From NCBI RefSeq assembly GCF_905373215.1, contig NZ_CAJPRT010000002.1, positions 62,001 to 126,000 of the forward strand: a stretch of 64,000 nt of DNA, in the 5' to 3' direction. Both the position numbers and the translations under genes were made by a program. Below the pieces are notes generated by a model. That model had not been told where the DNA came from. It was given only the letters and a program-made list of their open reading frames with translations, and searched no databases. The first letter of the stretch is position 1. Each line of letters opens with the position of its first letter. The stretch comes from an uncultured Campylobacter sp. (lineage in GTDB: Bacteria > Campylobacterota > Campylobacteria > Campylobacterales > Campylobacteraceae). Shown one piece after another: positions 33,422 to 41,824 of the stretch.

Positions 33422-34117
33422 CTAAACATTGCCTATACATTTTTTCACAAACTCAAAACCAAGTGGCGTAAGCGTTGTTTTATTATATCCGATCGGTATA
33501 GTACCGGTACCTATTAAAACTTGGCTAGGGATGTCTGATTGTGTTATTAATCCTAATCTCATAAGAGAGCTTATGTTGAAAACAAAGCGATCTTCATCTA
33601 TATCTAAATGTTTTAAAATTTCATTTTTTACGACTACTGCTTTAAGAACTCTGTCTAAGCTAGGGTATTCTCTTTTATTGATTATAACTTCATAGTAAAA
33701 TTTTAATATTTTTGCTTGCACAGGAGTTATCTCTTTTAATATATTCATAAAAATCAAATTATCTTTATCTTCATTATTGCTTACAGAATCCACAATAAGT
33801 TTTGCCCACATACTTTGCAATGTTTCGTCTTCTTCTAAAATAGCATGCTGTTCAATAACTGCAAGTTCTTTTAGACCTATATTGGTAAGTTGCTCCTTTG
33901 TAAAATTTAAACTCTTTGCTTCTTCTTGTATTTTCTTAGCAAGTTTTAGTTGATTTATTTTTCTTCTTGCTTTTATCTCATCCGCAACAATTCCAAGAAA
34001 TTCAGTTATCGGGCCAAAAATATCACCTAAAACGCTTGTTAATGCCTGCGTTGGCTCTTTGCCGGCAGAGAGCTTCACACCATCTTTTGACAATTCAACT
34101 TCCAAATCTTTACTCAT
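33422..34117 (-). CDS. Abi-alpha / DUF4393-like protein, candidate phage-defence gene
   Basis: 231 residues, no signal peptide. The layout fits the DUF4393 family (Pfam also calls it Abi-alpha, linked to abortive infection): an N-terminal amphipathic region (LTSVLGDIFGPITEFLGIVADEIKARRKIN), a helical linker, then the core block ELAVIEQHAILEEDETLQSMWAKLIVDSV, with the typical acidic-L-x-x-W/M-A-x-L-I segment, followed by FMNILKEITPVQAKILKFYYE. The C-terminal part resembles a small winged-helix end (FVFNISSLMRLGLI...TPLGFEFVKKCI). The gene is markedly AT-richer than all neighbours, has its own non-coding flanks on both sides and sits between direct-repeat copies, so recent acquisition is likely. 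The assignment is from memory of the family and is not tested by a profile search. Confidence 0.6.
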   Translation of the reverse strand: MSKDLEVELSKDGVKLSAGKEPTQALTSVLGDIFGPITEFLGIVADEIKARRKINQLKLAKKIQEEAKSLNFTKEQLTNIGLKELAVIEQHAILEEDETLQSMWAKLIVDSVSNNEDKDNLIFMNILKEITPVQAKILKFYYEVIINKREYPSLDRVLKAVVVKNEILKHLDIDEDRFVFNISSLMRLGLITQSDIPSQVLIGTGTIPIGYNKTTLTPLGFEFVKKCIGNV

Positions 34118-34310
34118 AATAATCCTTTAATATTTTATACACATATTATATCGAAAGTAGTTGAAAAATATTTTCTCCTTCGCCTCAAAAAACCTTTAAG
34201 CCGCGAACCTCACCTCGAGTTTCACCGTTTATTCTCATCTTTTTTTTCCGGACTTAAATTTATCTCGCTATAAAACACGCGCGACGACGTATCTAGCACG
34301 TCGTCACCTA
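34118..34310. other. Non-coding flank between the Abi-alpha-like gene and repeat copy B
   Basis: This is the start of the 359-bp gap up to accC. A weak -10-like TATATC lies near 34146-34151 on the minus strand, ahead of the Abi-alpha-like ATG. Nothing else is recognisable. Confidence 0.4.
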
Positions 34311-34472
34311 GATTTAGCGGCAAATTTAATAGCAAAATTTTAAAGCGTGGCGCGACGAAATTTTAAAACAAAATCTCAAGTAGATTTTTAAATGTAAAAT
34401 TTAAAGCGGAATTTTAAATGTAGAATTTCAAAAAAATTTTAAAATTCCAAGAGTATCAACCCTTGGAATTTT
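34311..34472. repeat. Imperfect direct repeat, copy B (3' flank of accC)
   Basis: Partner of the repeat at 33204-33342. It contains the same ATTTAGCGGCAAATTTAATAG and GCGACGAAATTTTAAA blocks and ends in the accC terminator hairpin. Because the hairpin is functional-looking here and decayed in copy A, this is probably the ancestral location. Confidence 0.65.
34431..34472 (-). terminator. Intrinsic terminator of accBC
   Basis: AAAATTCCAAG (34441-34451) pairs perfectly over 11 bp with CTTGGAATTTT (34462-34472) across a 10-nt loop. On the minus strand the stem is followed within 4 nt by TTTTTT (34436-34431). It begins 5 nt after the accC stop. Confidence 0.75.
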
Positions 34473-34476
34473 AAAT

Positions 34477-35814
34477 TCAGTGCTTGGCTAGGTAATTTGT
34501 GTCGTAGTTATTATCCACGAAATCGGGGTTGTTCATCATCCTAAGATGAAAATCGCGCGTCGATTTTATGCCGCCGATGATGAGCTCGTCTAGCGCGACC
34601 TTCATTTTTGCGATCGCGCGCGCGCGGTCCTTGTCGTAGACGATGAGCTTGCCGATCATGCTGTCGTAGTAAGGCGGCACCGAGTAGCCCTCATAAACGT
34701 GGCTATCCATTCGCACATTTCTGCCGCCCGGAGCGACGTATTTTGTAATTTTGCCCGGGTTTGGCATAAAGCTTTTAGAGTCCTCGGCGGTGATGCGGCA
34801 CTCAAGCGCGTGTCCGCTAAATTTTATCTCGCTTTGAGGCAGCAGCTTCTCGCCCTGCGCGATGCGGATCATCCACTCGATCAGATCGAGCCCGCTTCGC
34901 ATCTCGCTTACGGTGTGTTCGACTTGCAGACGGGTATTCATCTCGATGAAATAGAATTTCTTATCCTTGCTATCGTATAAAAACTCAAACGTTCCCGCGC
35001 TTGCGTATCCGATTGCCTTAGCGGCGCGAACCGCCGTTTCGTGCAGGCTCTTTCGTGTCGGCTCGTCCAAGATCACGGCGGGGCTCTCTTCGATCAGCTT
35101 TTGGTGGCGGCGCTGCATCGAGCAGTCGCGCTCTCCGATATGAACGACGTGTCCGTGCTCGTCGCCTAATACTTGAACCTCGATGTGGCGCGGGTTTGTG
35201 ATATATTTTTCCATATACATCGTGCCGTCGCCGAATGCACTCATCGCTTCGCTCTCTGCCGACCAAAAGAGCTTTTCGATATCCTCTTCGCGCTCGACCA
35301 CGCGCATTCCGCGCCCACCGCCACCGGCTGCGGCTTTGATGATGACCGGATAGCCGATTTCGGCGGCTAGCTTGCGTGCTTCTTCGACGCTTGCGATCGC
35401 GCCGTCGCTGCCAGGCACTACGGGGATGCCCGCGCGCATCATCACTTGCTTGGCCTTGCTCTTATCGCTCATTAAAGTCATTGCCTCGACGCTCGGGCCG
35501 ATAAATTTAATGCCGTGCTTAGCGCAAATTTCTACGAAATTTTGACTTTCGCTCAAAAAGCCGTATCCCGGAAATATCGCGTCAGCTTCGGTTAGCTCGC
35601 AGGCTGTGATGATCGCGGGGATATTTAGGTAACTATCGCTACTGCGCGGTCCGCCTATACAGACCGACGCGTCGGCGTATTTCACGTAAAGCGCGTCCTG
35701 ATCGGCGGTAGAGTGCACGACGATAGCTTGCTTGCCCATCTCCTGGATCGTGCGAAGCGCGCGCAGAGCGATCTCGCCACGATTTGCGATTAGAATTTTT
35801 TTAAGCTCCCTCAT
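34477..35814 (-). CDS. accC: Biotin carboxylase subunit of acetyl-CoA carboxylase
   Basis: 445 residues, the family's usual length. ATP-dependent carboxylation of biotin on AccB, the first step of fatty acid synthesis. It starts MRELKKILIANRGEIALRALR; the ATP-grasp glycine loop is IIKAAAGGGGRGMRVV (about 160), ERDCSMQRRHQKLIEESPA follows, and the catalytic FIEMNTRLQVEHTVSE (about 285-300) and the EGYSVPPYYDSMIGKLI end are all intact. The ATG overlaps the accB stop by 4 nt (ATGA). PycA is a close homologue in Campylobacter, but the accB partner and the nearby dcd (same neighbourhood as in C. jejuni) favour AccC. Confidence 0.93.
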   Translation of the reverse strand: MRELKKILIANRGEIALRALRTIQEMGKQAIVVHSTADQDALYVKYADASVCIGGPRSSDSYLNIPAIITACELTEADAIFPGYGFLSESQNFVEICAKHGIKFIGPSVEAMTLMSDKSKAKQVMMRAGIPVVPGSDGAIASVEEARKLAAEIGYPVIIKAAAGGGGRGMRVVEREEDIEKLFWSAESEAMSAFGDGTMYMEKYITNPRHIEVQVLGDEHGHVVHIGERDCSMQRRHQKLIEESPAVILDEPTRKSLHETAVRAAKAIGYASAGTFEFLYDSKDKKFYFIEMNTRLQVEHTVSEMRSGLDLIEWMIRIAQGEKLLPQSEIKFSGHALECRITAEDSKSFMPNPGKITKYVAPGGRNVRMDSHVYEGYSVPPYYDSMIGKLIVYDKDRARAIAKMKVALDELIIGGIKSTRDFHLRMMNNPDFVDNNYDTNYLAKH

Positions 35815-36269
35815 AGCTTCTCGACCTCAAACAGCGCCATAGCGTATTCGACCGGCTGTCCATCTTCGACGAGGGCTTTTTTGATGCGGCAGTCGAATTC
35901 CGCTTCGATCTCATTCATAATCTTCATCGCTTCGATGATGCCGATCGTATCGCCCTTATGTACGACCTGACCTACGCTTACGAACTCTGCCGCACCAGGG
36001 CTTGGTGCCTTATAAAAAGTACCTACCATCGGGCTGTCGATCGTATCCATCGCGCCTTTTGTAGCGGGCTTATCGCCCACGAGCACATTTACCGCAGGCG
36101 CAGCAAGCTGCGGGGCAGGTGTCGGTGCGGCGAGCTGAGGCGTGCTACCACCGCATGGGCCATATTTTTTTATCTCGATTTCAAAATCTTTATCTTTAAT
36201 TTTTAGCTCATTAATGCCCTGCTTCTCGCCGAAAAAGTCCATTAATTCTTTGATTTCTGCTTTTGTCAT
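35811..36269 (-). CDS. accB: Biotin carboxyl carrier protein of acetyl-CoA carboxylase
   Basis: 152 residues. The N-terminal helix-strand region (AEIKELMDFFGEKQGINELKIKDKDFEIEIKK) is followed by a Pro/Ala-rich flexible linker (about 40-75) and the biotinyl domain with SPMVGTFYKAPSPGA (thumb region) and the biotin site EAMKIMNEI (Lys at about 117). It carries carboxybiotin between AccC and the carboxyltransferase. RBS AGGAG before the ATG. First gene of the accB-accC operon. Confidence 0.96.
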   Translation of the reverse strand: MTKAEIKELMDFFGEKQGINELKIKDKDFEIEIKKYGPCGGSTPQLAAPTPAPQLAAPAVNVLVGDKPATKGAMDTIDSPMVGTFYKAPSPGAAEFVSVGQVVHKGDTIGIIEAMKIMNEIEAEFDCRIKKALVEDGQPVEYAMALFEVEKL

Positions 36270-36689
36270 AAATTTCTCCTGAAAAAATTTGCGAAATTCT
36301 AGCTAAATTTTTATAATTGTTTCTTTAAATGGATTTTTACGAGAGCTTTTAAAAGGCGCGGCACGGAATTTGCGGCGGATTTGCAAACTAATTTTAAGGA
36401 TTTATAGGCTGCAATTTGCCTCGTTCATTTTAAGCTCGAACTTCGCAAGCGAGACACGAAATTTTGCCGTAAGGGCGCAGGATGATTTTAAATCCTTCAA
36501 AATTTAACGCTTAATTTTACGACCGAAATTCTACGCCCAGGCTCAGAGCGCAAAAATGCCGCGCTTTGCTTTAAAATTCCACTTTTGGGCTCGTATCAAA
36601 ATCCTGTACCTTGCTTTTTTTTAAAATTTCGCGCTGAAATTTTGTTTTAAAACCCCGCGCCGAGATTCTACCCGCGCGGGATTTCTGCG
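36270..36689. other. Non-coding gap of 420 bp with accB promoter region
   Basis: A minus-strand TATAAA at 36315-36310 lies 40 nt before the accB ATG and is a plausible -10 box. The remainder, downstream of ansA, is filled with AAATTT/GAAATTTTG words. No gene or clear terminator is seen. Confidence 0.45.
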
Positions 36690-37739
36690 TTAATGTGTCG
36701 CAAAAAAGCTCTGAATTTTCGCTTTATCGCTCGTTTTGCTAAGGGCCAGCATCAGCAGCACGCGCGCCTTTTGTGGATTTAGATTATCGGCGGTTAAAAA
36801 GCCTAGCTTAGCGCCGTCCACCTCTGATCCTACGCTAGTTGAGCCGCTGCCCGTGCGGCTTGAGCGCACGACGATCACGCCCGCTTCGCTAGCTTTTGCA
36901 AGCGCAGCCTCCGTATCGGGGTATAAATTTCCGTTTCCCATGCCGGCTACCACGATGCCCTTAGCACCCTTTTGTACGGCAGTCTCTACGAAATCGCTCA
37001 CGTCCTGCGGATGCGCGTAAATAATATCGACGCGCGGCAAGGATTTGAAATCCTTGATATTAAACTCGCTTGCGACGGTGTGTTTGCGAAGCGGTGCCAT
37101 ATAGAAATTTACGACTCCGTAATTCACGGTGCCGATTTTGCCGGAATTCGGCGAGGCAAAAGCCGCAACGTTAGTAGTATTTGTTTTCGTAACCTCGCGT
37201 GCGGCGTGAATCTCGTCGTTCATCACTACAAGAGCACCCTTTTCGCGAGCGTTTTTGTCTGCCGCGACGGCAACGGCGTTGTATAGATTAAGCGGTCCAT
37301 CAGCACTCATCGAGTCTGCGTTTCGCATCGCATCCACCAACACGATCGGTTTTTTAGATTTTACTACCAGGCTTAAAAAATACGCCGTCTCCTCCATCGT
37401 ATCGGTTCCGTGCACGATGACGATGCCGTCGACGTCGTTTTTGGTAAGCAGCTCGCTTACGCGGTTTGCGAGCTTGAGCCAAATTTCATCATTCATCTCC
37501 TGCGAGCCGATATTTGAAATTTGCTCGCTTTTAATCGTAGCTAAATCCCCCAACTGCGGTACTGTCGCTAAGATATCTTCTACGCCCTTTGAGCCTGCGG
37601 TATAGTTGCCCTCCGTGGCACTTGCGCTGCTTCCCGCGATCGTACCGCCGGTAGCTAAAATATAAATATTTGGCTTCGCAGCAGCCAAAGATGACGCGAT
37701 AAAAAACGTAATAAACGCAAATTTCTTGAGTAGTCCCAT
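36690..37739 (-). CDS. ansB: Type II L-asparaginase, periplasmic
   Basis: 349 residues with an N-terminal signal peptide (MGLLKKFAFITFFIASSLAAA). Hydrolyses asparagine to aspartate and ammonia outside the inner membrane, a known nutrient route in campylobacters. Catalytic threonines are in ILATGGTIAGS (about 33) and VIVHGTDTMEETAYFL (T-D pair plus Lys in SKKPIVLVDAMR). The C-terminal TGSGS segment also fits. The sequence EGNYT at about residues 43-47 is a perfect bacterial N-glycosylation sequon (D/E-x-N-x-S/T), close to the mobile active-site loop. RBS AAGGAGC. Gene symbol by function; ansA is used in some Campylobacter annotations. Confidence 0.93.
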   Translation of the reverse strand: MGLLKKFAFITFFIASSLAAAKPNIYILATGGTIAGSSASATEGNYTAGSKGVEDILATVPQLGDLATIKSEQISNIGSQEMNDEIWLKLANRVSELLTKNDVDGIVIVHGTDTMEETAYFLSLVVKSKKPIVLVDAMRNADSMSADGPLNLYNAVAVAADKNAREKGALVVMNDEIHAAREVTKTNTTNVAAFASPNSGKIGTVNYGVVNFYMAPLRKHTVASEFNIKDFKSLPRVDIIYAHPQDVSDFVETAVQKGAKGIVVAGMGNGNLYPDTEAALAKASEAGVIVVRSSRTGSGSTSVGSEVDGAKLGFLTADNLNPQKARVLLMLALSKTSDKAKIQSFFATH

Positions 37740-37822
37740 AGTTGCTCCTTAAAAAGTGATAAAATTTTTATAATTTAAGCAAAATTCTAGCATAAAATTT
37801 TTATTATATTTTATTTTGCTGC

Positions 37823-37828
37823 TATAAT
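37823..37828 (+). promoter_or_regulatory. Predicted -10 box for dcd
   Basis: TATAAT in the context GCTGCTATAATGCG, 34 nt before the dcd ATG, in the divergent gap with the asparaginase gene. It probably drives dcd, topA, the phosphoesterase gene and the antiporter gene, which are joined by 0-4 nt junctions. Confidence 0.65.
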
Positions 37829-37862
37829 GCGCGAAAAATTTTGATTATTTTAAGGAAATTTT

Positions 37863-38426
37863 ATGGGACTGAAAAGCGATAAATGGATCAGACAGATGTC
37901 GCAGCAGCACGATATGATAACGCCCTTTTGCGAGGAAAATATCGGCCGCGGCGTCGTTAGCTACGGACTTTCGAGCTACGGATACGACATACGCGTAGCG
38001 CGCGAATTTAAAATTTTTACAAACGTCGGCGGAACGGTCGTCGATCCTAAAAATTTCGACGCAAAAAACGTCGTGGATTTTGAGGGCGACGTCTGCATCG
38101 TGCCGCCGAATTCCTTCGCGCTAGCGCGCACCATCGAATACTTCAAAATGCCGCGCGACGTGCTTGCGATCTGCCTCGGTAAAAGCACCTACGCGCGCTG
38201 CGGCATCATCGTAAACGTAACGCCATTTGAGCCCGGTTTTGAGGGACACATCACGATTGAAATTTCCAACACCACGCCGCTGCCTGCAAAAATTTACGCG
38301 AACGAAGGCATCGCGCAGGTTTTGTTTCTGCAAGGAGATGAGCCGTGCGAGGTGAGCTACTGCGACAAAAAGGGCAAATACCAAAGCCAAAAGGGCATCA
38401 CGCTGCCTAGAATTCTAAAGGATTAA
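37863..38426 (+). CDS. dcd: dCTP deaminase
   Basis: 187 residues. Deaminates dCTP to dUTP, feeding dTTP synthesis. Motifs: SYGLSSYGYDIRV (about 33-45), LAICLGKSTYARCGIIVNVTPFEPGFEGHITIEISN with the catalytic Glu (about 137) and the C-terminal KGKYQSQKGITLPRI that closes over the triphosphate. RBS AAGGAA before the ATG. It is followed by topA after 3 nt. Identification certain. Confidence 0.96.
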   Translation: MGLKSDKWIRQMSQQHDMITPFCEENIGRGVVSYGLSSYGYDIRVAREFKIFTNVGGTVVDPKNFDAKNVVDFEGDVCIVPPNSFALARTIEYFKMPRDVLAICLGKSTYARCGIIVNVTPFEPGFEGHITIEISNTTPLPAKIYANEGIAQVLFLQGDEPCEVSYCDKKGKYQSQKGITLPRILKD

Positions 38427-38429
38427 ACA

Positions 38430-40661
38430 ATGAAAAATTTAATCATCGTAGAATCCCCGGCAAAAGCCAAAACTATCAAAAAATTTTTAGGCGATGACTA
38501 CGACGTCGTCGCTTCCAAGGGACATATCCGCGATCTGCCGCAGAAAAAATTCGGCATTAAAATCAAAGATAAAAGCTTCGAGCCAGAATACGAAATCAGC
38601 GCCGATCACGATCAGATCGTAAAACAGATAAAGACGCTCGCCAAAAAGGCGGATCAAATTTACCTCGCGACGGATGAGGACCGCGAGGGCGAGGCGATCG
38701 CCTATCATATCGCCGCTTCGATCGGCAAGCAGGCGCAGGAGCTACCGCGCATCGTGTTTCATGAGATCACCAAAAGCGCGATCTCAAACGCGCTAAGTTC
38801 GCCGCGCAAGCTCAATATCGCAAGCGTAAACGCCCAACAAGCACGCCGCCTGCTCGATCGCATCGTGGGCTACAAGCTAAGTCCGCTTTTAAATTTAAAG
38901 ATCCAGCGCGGCTTAAGCGCGGGTCGCGTCCAAAGCGCCGCGCTTAAGATCGTCGTCGATCGCGAGCGCGAAATTTTAAATTTTAAACCGGTAGAATTTC
39001 ACAGCATCGACGCGGTTTTTAAAAAGGACTTAGAAGCCGAGCTCGTGGAATTTCGCGGCGAGAAGATGGAAAAGCTCTCAGTCAAAAACGCAGCGCAGGC
39101 TAGCGAGATCGTCCTGACGCTGCAAAAAGACAAATTTAGCGTAGAGAGTATCGAGAGCAAATCGCGCAAAACAAACCCTTACCCGCCGTTTATGACCTCG
39201 ACGCTGCAGCAGGCGGCGAGCACGGCTCTGGGCTTTAATCCGCGCAAGACAATGAGCCTCGCGCAGAGCCTTTATGAGGGCGTCAATACCAAAAACGGCG
39301 GCGCGATCACCTACATGCGAACCGACTCACTAAATATCGCCAAAGAAGCGATCGCGGCAGCTCGCGAGTTGATCGGAGAGCACTTCGGCGAAAAGTATCT
39401 GCCCAAAAGCGCGAATTTATACGCCACCAAAAGCAAAAGCGCGCAGGAGGCGCACGAAGCGATACGACCTACCGATCTAAAGCTTACCCCCGAGCTCGCG
39501 CAAAAAATCCTGCCTCGCGACGAATACCGCCTTTACGCGCTCATCTACAACCGCTTCGTAGCCTCGCAGATGAGCCCTAGCGTCTCGCAGATCCAAACGA
39601 TCATCGTGCGCGGCGAAGAGGGCGCGTTTAAGATCAGCGGGCGCAAGGTGGAATTTGACGGATTTTACAAGGCTTACGGCGATCTGGATAAGGATAAAAT
39701 TTTACCGAGCCTTAGCACGGGCGACGCGATGAGCCTGCAAAGTCTAAGCTCGCAGCAGCACTTCACCGAGCCGCCGGCACGCTATTCGGAAGCAAGCCTC
39801 ATCAAAAAGCTCGAAAGCCTAGGTATCGGCAGGCCCTCGACCTATGCGCCTACCATCTCGCTGCTTACTGCGCGCAACTACGTCAATATCGAGCAAAAGC
39901 ACCTGGTGCCGAGCGAGATCGCCTTTAAGATCACCGAGATGCTGGAGCAAAATTTTAAAAACATCGTCGATAGCGAGTTTACCTCCAAAATGGAAGAGAA
40001 GCTCGACGACATCGCCGAAAACAAAGCGGACTGGCAGCAAATTTTAGCGGATTTTTACTACCCTTTTATGGACGAGATCGCCAAAGGAAAAACGTCGATC
40101 GCAAGCCAAAAGCTAGCCGAAAAGATCGGCGAAGCATGCCCGAACTGCGGCGGCGAGCTACTTAAGAGGCAGGGCAGATTCGGCGAGTTTATCGCTTGCT
40201 CGAACTATCCGAAGTGCAAATACTCGCGCAACGCGGACGCCAGCGCCCAGGGGGCGAGCGAGGAGAAGGCGGCGCCCGAAGTGCTAGATGAAAAATGCCC
40301 GCAGTGCGGTAAAAATTTGATCAAGCGCAAAGGCAGATACGGCGAGTTTATCGCTTGCGAGGGTTATCCGAAGTGCAAATACTCGCGCAAAATCGAGGGC
40401 GAGGCGAAAGAGAAAAAGCCACTCGTCTCCACGGGCGTCAAGTGCCCGAGCTGCGGCACCGGCGAGATCGTCGAGCGCTTCTCCAGACGCGGCAAATTCT
40501 ACGGCTGCACGAACTACCCTAAATGCGGCTTTGTAAGCAACTACGCGCCGATCGCGCGCGCATGCCCGCAGTGCGGCAACTCATACATGCTCCGCAAAGA
40601 GCTGAAAAAAGGCAACTTCGCCGAGTGTCCGCAGTGCAAGTTTAAAGAAGAGATCGATTGA
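38430..40661 (+). CDS. topA: DNA topoisomerase I
   Basis: 743 residues. Type IA enzyme that relaxes negative supercoils. Toprim domain: LIIVESPAKAKTIKKFLG at the start and ATDEDREGEAIAYH (about 90) with the acidic triad. The active-site Tyr is in AITYMRTDSLNIA (about 297). Four C-terminal zinc ribbons are visible: CPNCGGEL..CSNYPKC, CPQCGKNL..CEGYPKC, CPSCGTGE..CTNYPKC and CPQCGNSY..CPQC. Its stop overlaps the next TTG start. Certain. Confidence 0.97.
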   Translation: MKNLIIVESPAKAKTIKKFLGDDYDVVASKGHIRDLPQKKFGIKIKDKSFEPEYEISADHDQIVKQIKTLAKKADQIYLATDEDREGEAIAYHIAASIGKQAQELPRIVFHEITKSAISNALSSPRKLNIASVNAQQARRLLDRIVGYKLSPLLNLKIQRGLSAGRVQSAALKIVVDREREILNFKPVEFHSIDAVFKKDLEAELVEFRGEKMEKLSVKNAAQASEIVLTLQKDKFSVESIESKSRKTNPYPPFMTSTLQQAASTALGFNPRKTMSLAQSLYEGVNTKNGGAITYMRTDSLNIAKEAIAAARELIGEHFGEKYLPKSANLYATKSKSAQEAHEAIRPTDLKLTPELAQKILPRDEYRLYALIYNRFVASQMSPSVSQIQTIIVRGEEGAFKISGRKVEFDGFYKAYGDLDKDKILPSLSTGDAMSLQSLSSQQHFTEPPARYSEASLIKKLESLGIGRPSTYAPTISLLTARNYVNIEQKHLVPSEIAFKITEMLEQNFKNIVDSEFTSKMEEKLDDIAENKADWQQILADFYYPFMDEIAKGKTSIASQKLAEKIGEACPNCGGELLKRQGRFGEFIACSNYPKCKYSRNADASAQGASEEKAAPEVLDEKCPQCGKNLIKRKGRYGEFIACEGYPKCKYSRKIEGEAKEKKPLVSTGVKCPSCGTGEIVERFSRRGKFYGCTNYPKCGFVSNYAPIARACPQCGNSYMLRKELKKGNFAECPQCKFKEEID

Positions 40662-41824
40662 TAATAGGCGTCATCTCGGACTCTCATCGCGAAACAAAGG
40701 TCGCTGCCAGCGCCATAGAGTGGCTGCTCGCGCGAGGCGCCGATCTGCTCGTGCACGCAGGTGACATCGTCGAGAGCGAGACGCTGCGGCTTTTGCGACA
40801 AAGCGGCAAGCCCTACTTCGCGGTTTTAGGAAACAACGACGAAGCGCTTATTGAATTTAAAAATGAGTTCAACCTGTACGATGAGCCCTTCTGCACGGAG
40901 TTTGCCGGGCTGCGACTAAAAATAATGCACCATCCGTTTTATCTCTTTGACGAGGAGCCCGCGGCGCAAAATGAAGCTGGCGGATTAAATTTAGACGCGG
41001 GTGCGGATCGCGCGGCAAATTTTCGCAAGGATTTCGGCGCAGACCTAGTCAAAAATTCTAGCTTTAGCGACGAAGTAGGTTGTGGCGTAAATTTAGGCTC
41101 AGGCTGCGGAGCGGATTGCGGGGAAATTTTAATCGCAAATTCTAAAGCGGTGGATCGCTCGGTAAATTTAAACTCAAATTTTAATACTGCGAGTGCAGAT
41201 AGAATTTTAAACGGCGCGCGCAGCACAGATGTAAATTTTAAAAACATAGTTAGCGCGAGCGCAAATTTAAAAAGCGGGCAGTCCGCAAGTCCAAATGTAA
41301 ACTTGAGCTTGAATGCAGGCGCGAACTCAAACGCAAATTTAGACTTAGATTTGAATGCAGACCTCGCTTCAAGCCCGAACGCAAATTTAAACTCAAATGA
41401 AAACGCGAATTTAGCCGCTGATATGAGCCCAGATATGAACTCTAAAGCGAGCTTGAGTGCGGATCGCGCAGCAAATTTAACGGCGCCAAATTTAAGCGCA
41501 AATTTATCCGCGCCGAACTTGGGCTCAAATTTGACCGCGAATTCTGACTCCAACACAAGCGGCGAAAGTAAAAATCGAGGTCCGTGTGGGCGAGGCGCAG
41601 GCAAAATTCCAACTATCAAAATTTACGGCCACACCCATTTTTTCGCCGCGGCGGTGGATAAAAACGGCGCGCTCGTACTAAATCCTGGCGAGATTTGCGG
41701 GCGCAAAAAGCGGCTTTTCGAGTTTGCTTACGTTGTAGCGCAAGGCGGGAAGCTCCGCGTATTTCACGTCTGCGCCGCGCCCGAAAAAGCTCTAAAATGG
41801 CGCGAACGCGAGATAAAACTATGA
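40658..41824 (+). CDS. YfcE/MJ0936-type metallophosphoesterase with a ~200-residue low-complexity insertion
   Basis: 388 residues against ~155-190 in the family. Metal motifs: SDSHR (D8, H10), HAGDIVES (D36), LGNNDEA (N60), KIMHHP (H91/H92) and GHTH (324-327). So every ligand block is present, but residues ~101-310, between the KIMHHP strand and the GHTH strand, are an Asn/Leu/Ala/Ser/Asp-rich insert (ANLNSN, SANL, APNL repeats) built on GCAAATTTA words. TTG start 40658 overlaps the topA stop (TTGA); the end overlaps the antiporter ATG (ATGA). The family cleaves phosphodiesters or phosphomonoesters; substrate unknown. The insert could be an exposed loop, or this could be a gene losing function, although the frame is intact. 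Confidence 0.8.
   Translation: MIIGVISDSHRETKVAASAIEWLLARGADLLVHAGDIVESETLRLLRQSGKPYFAVLGNNDEALIEFKNEFNLYDEPFCTEFAGLRLKIMHHPFYLFDEEPAAQNEAGGLNLDAGADRAANFRKDFGADLVKNSSFSDEVGCGVNLGSGCGADCGEILIANSKAVDRSVNLNSNFNTASADRILNGARSTDVNFKNIVSASANLKSGQSASPNVNLSLNAGANSNANLDLDLNADLASSPNANLNSNENANLAADMSPDMNSKASLSADRAANLTAPNLSANLSAPNLGSNLTANSDSNTSGESKNRGPCGRGAGKIPTIKIYGHTHFFAAAVDKNGALVLNPGEICGRKKRLFEFAYVVAQGGKLRVFHVCAAPEKALKWREREIKL
41461..41556. repeat. Degenerate 27-bp-type repeats in the phosphoesterase insert
   Basis: The encoded series LTAPNLSAN / LSAPNLGSN / LTANSDSN shows a 9-residue (27-bp) step, and the wider insert is full of GCAAATTTA / CAAATTTGA words coding A-N-L or S-N-L. Upstream units (NANLDLDLNADL, NANLNSNENANL) are less regular. 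Confidence 0.55.

Noticed and set aside
33204..34472. IS element or integron, considered because of flanking repeats around an AT-rich gene
   Set aside because: No transposase or integrase, no terminal inverted repeats, and the arms are a duplicated accC flank rather than mobile-element ends.
34477..35814. PycA, the pyruvate carboxylase partner of PycB
   Set aside because: The gene overlaps accB by ATGA and sits in the accB-accC/dcd neighbourhood, so acetyl-CoA carboxylase is the better reading; not fully excluded.
40939..41619. 226-codon minus-strand frame rich in K-F-A-L
   Set aside because: It is the complement of the AAATTT-rich insert in the phosphoesterase gene; palindromic words keep both strands open. 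No start signal.
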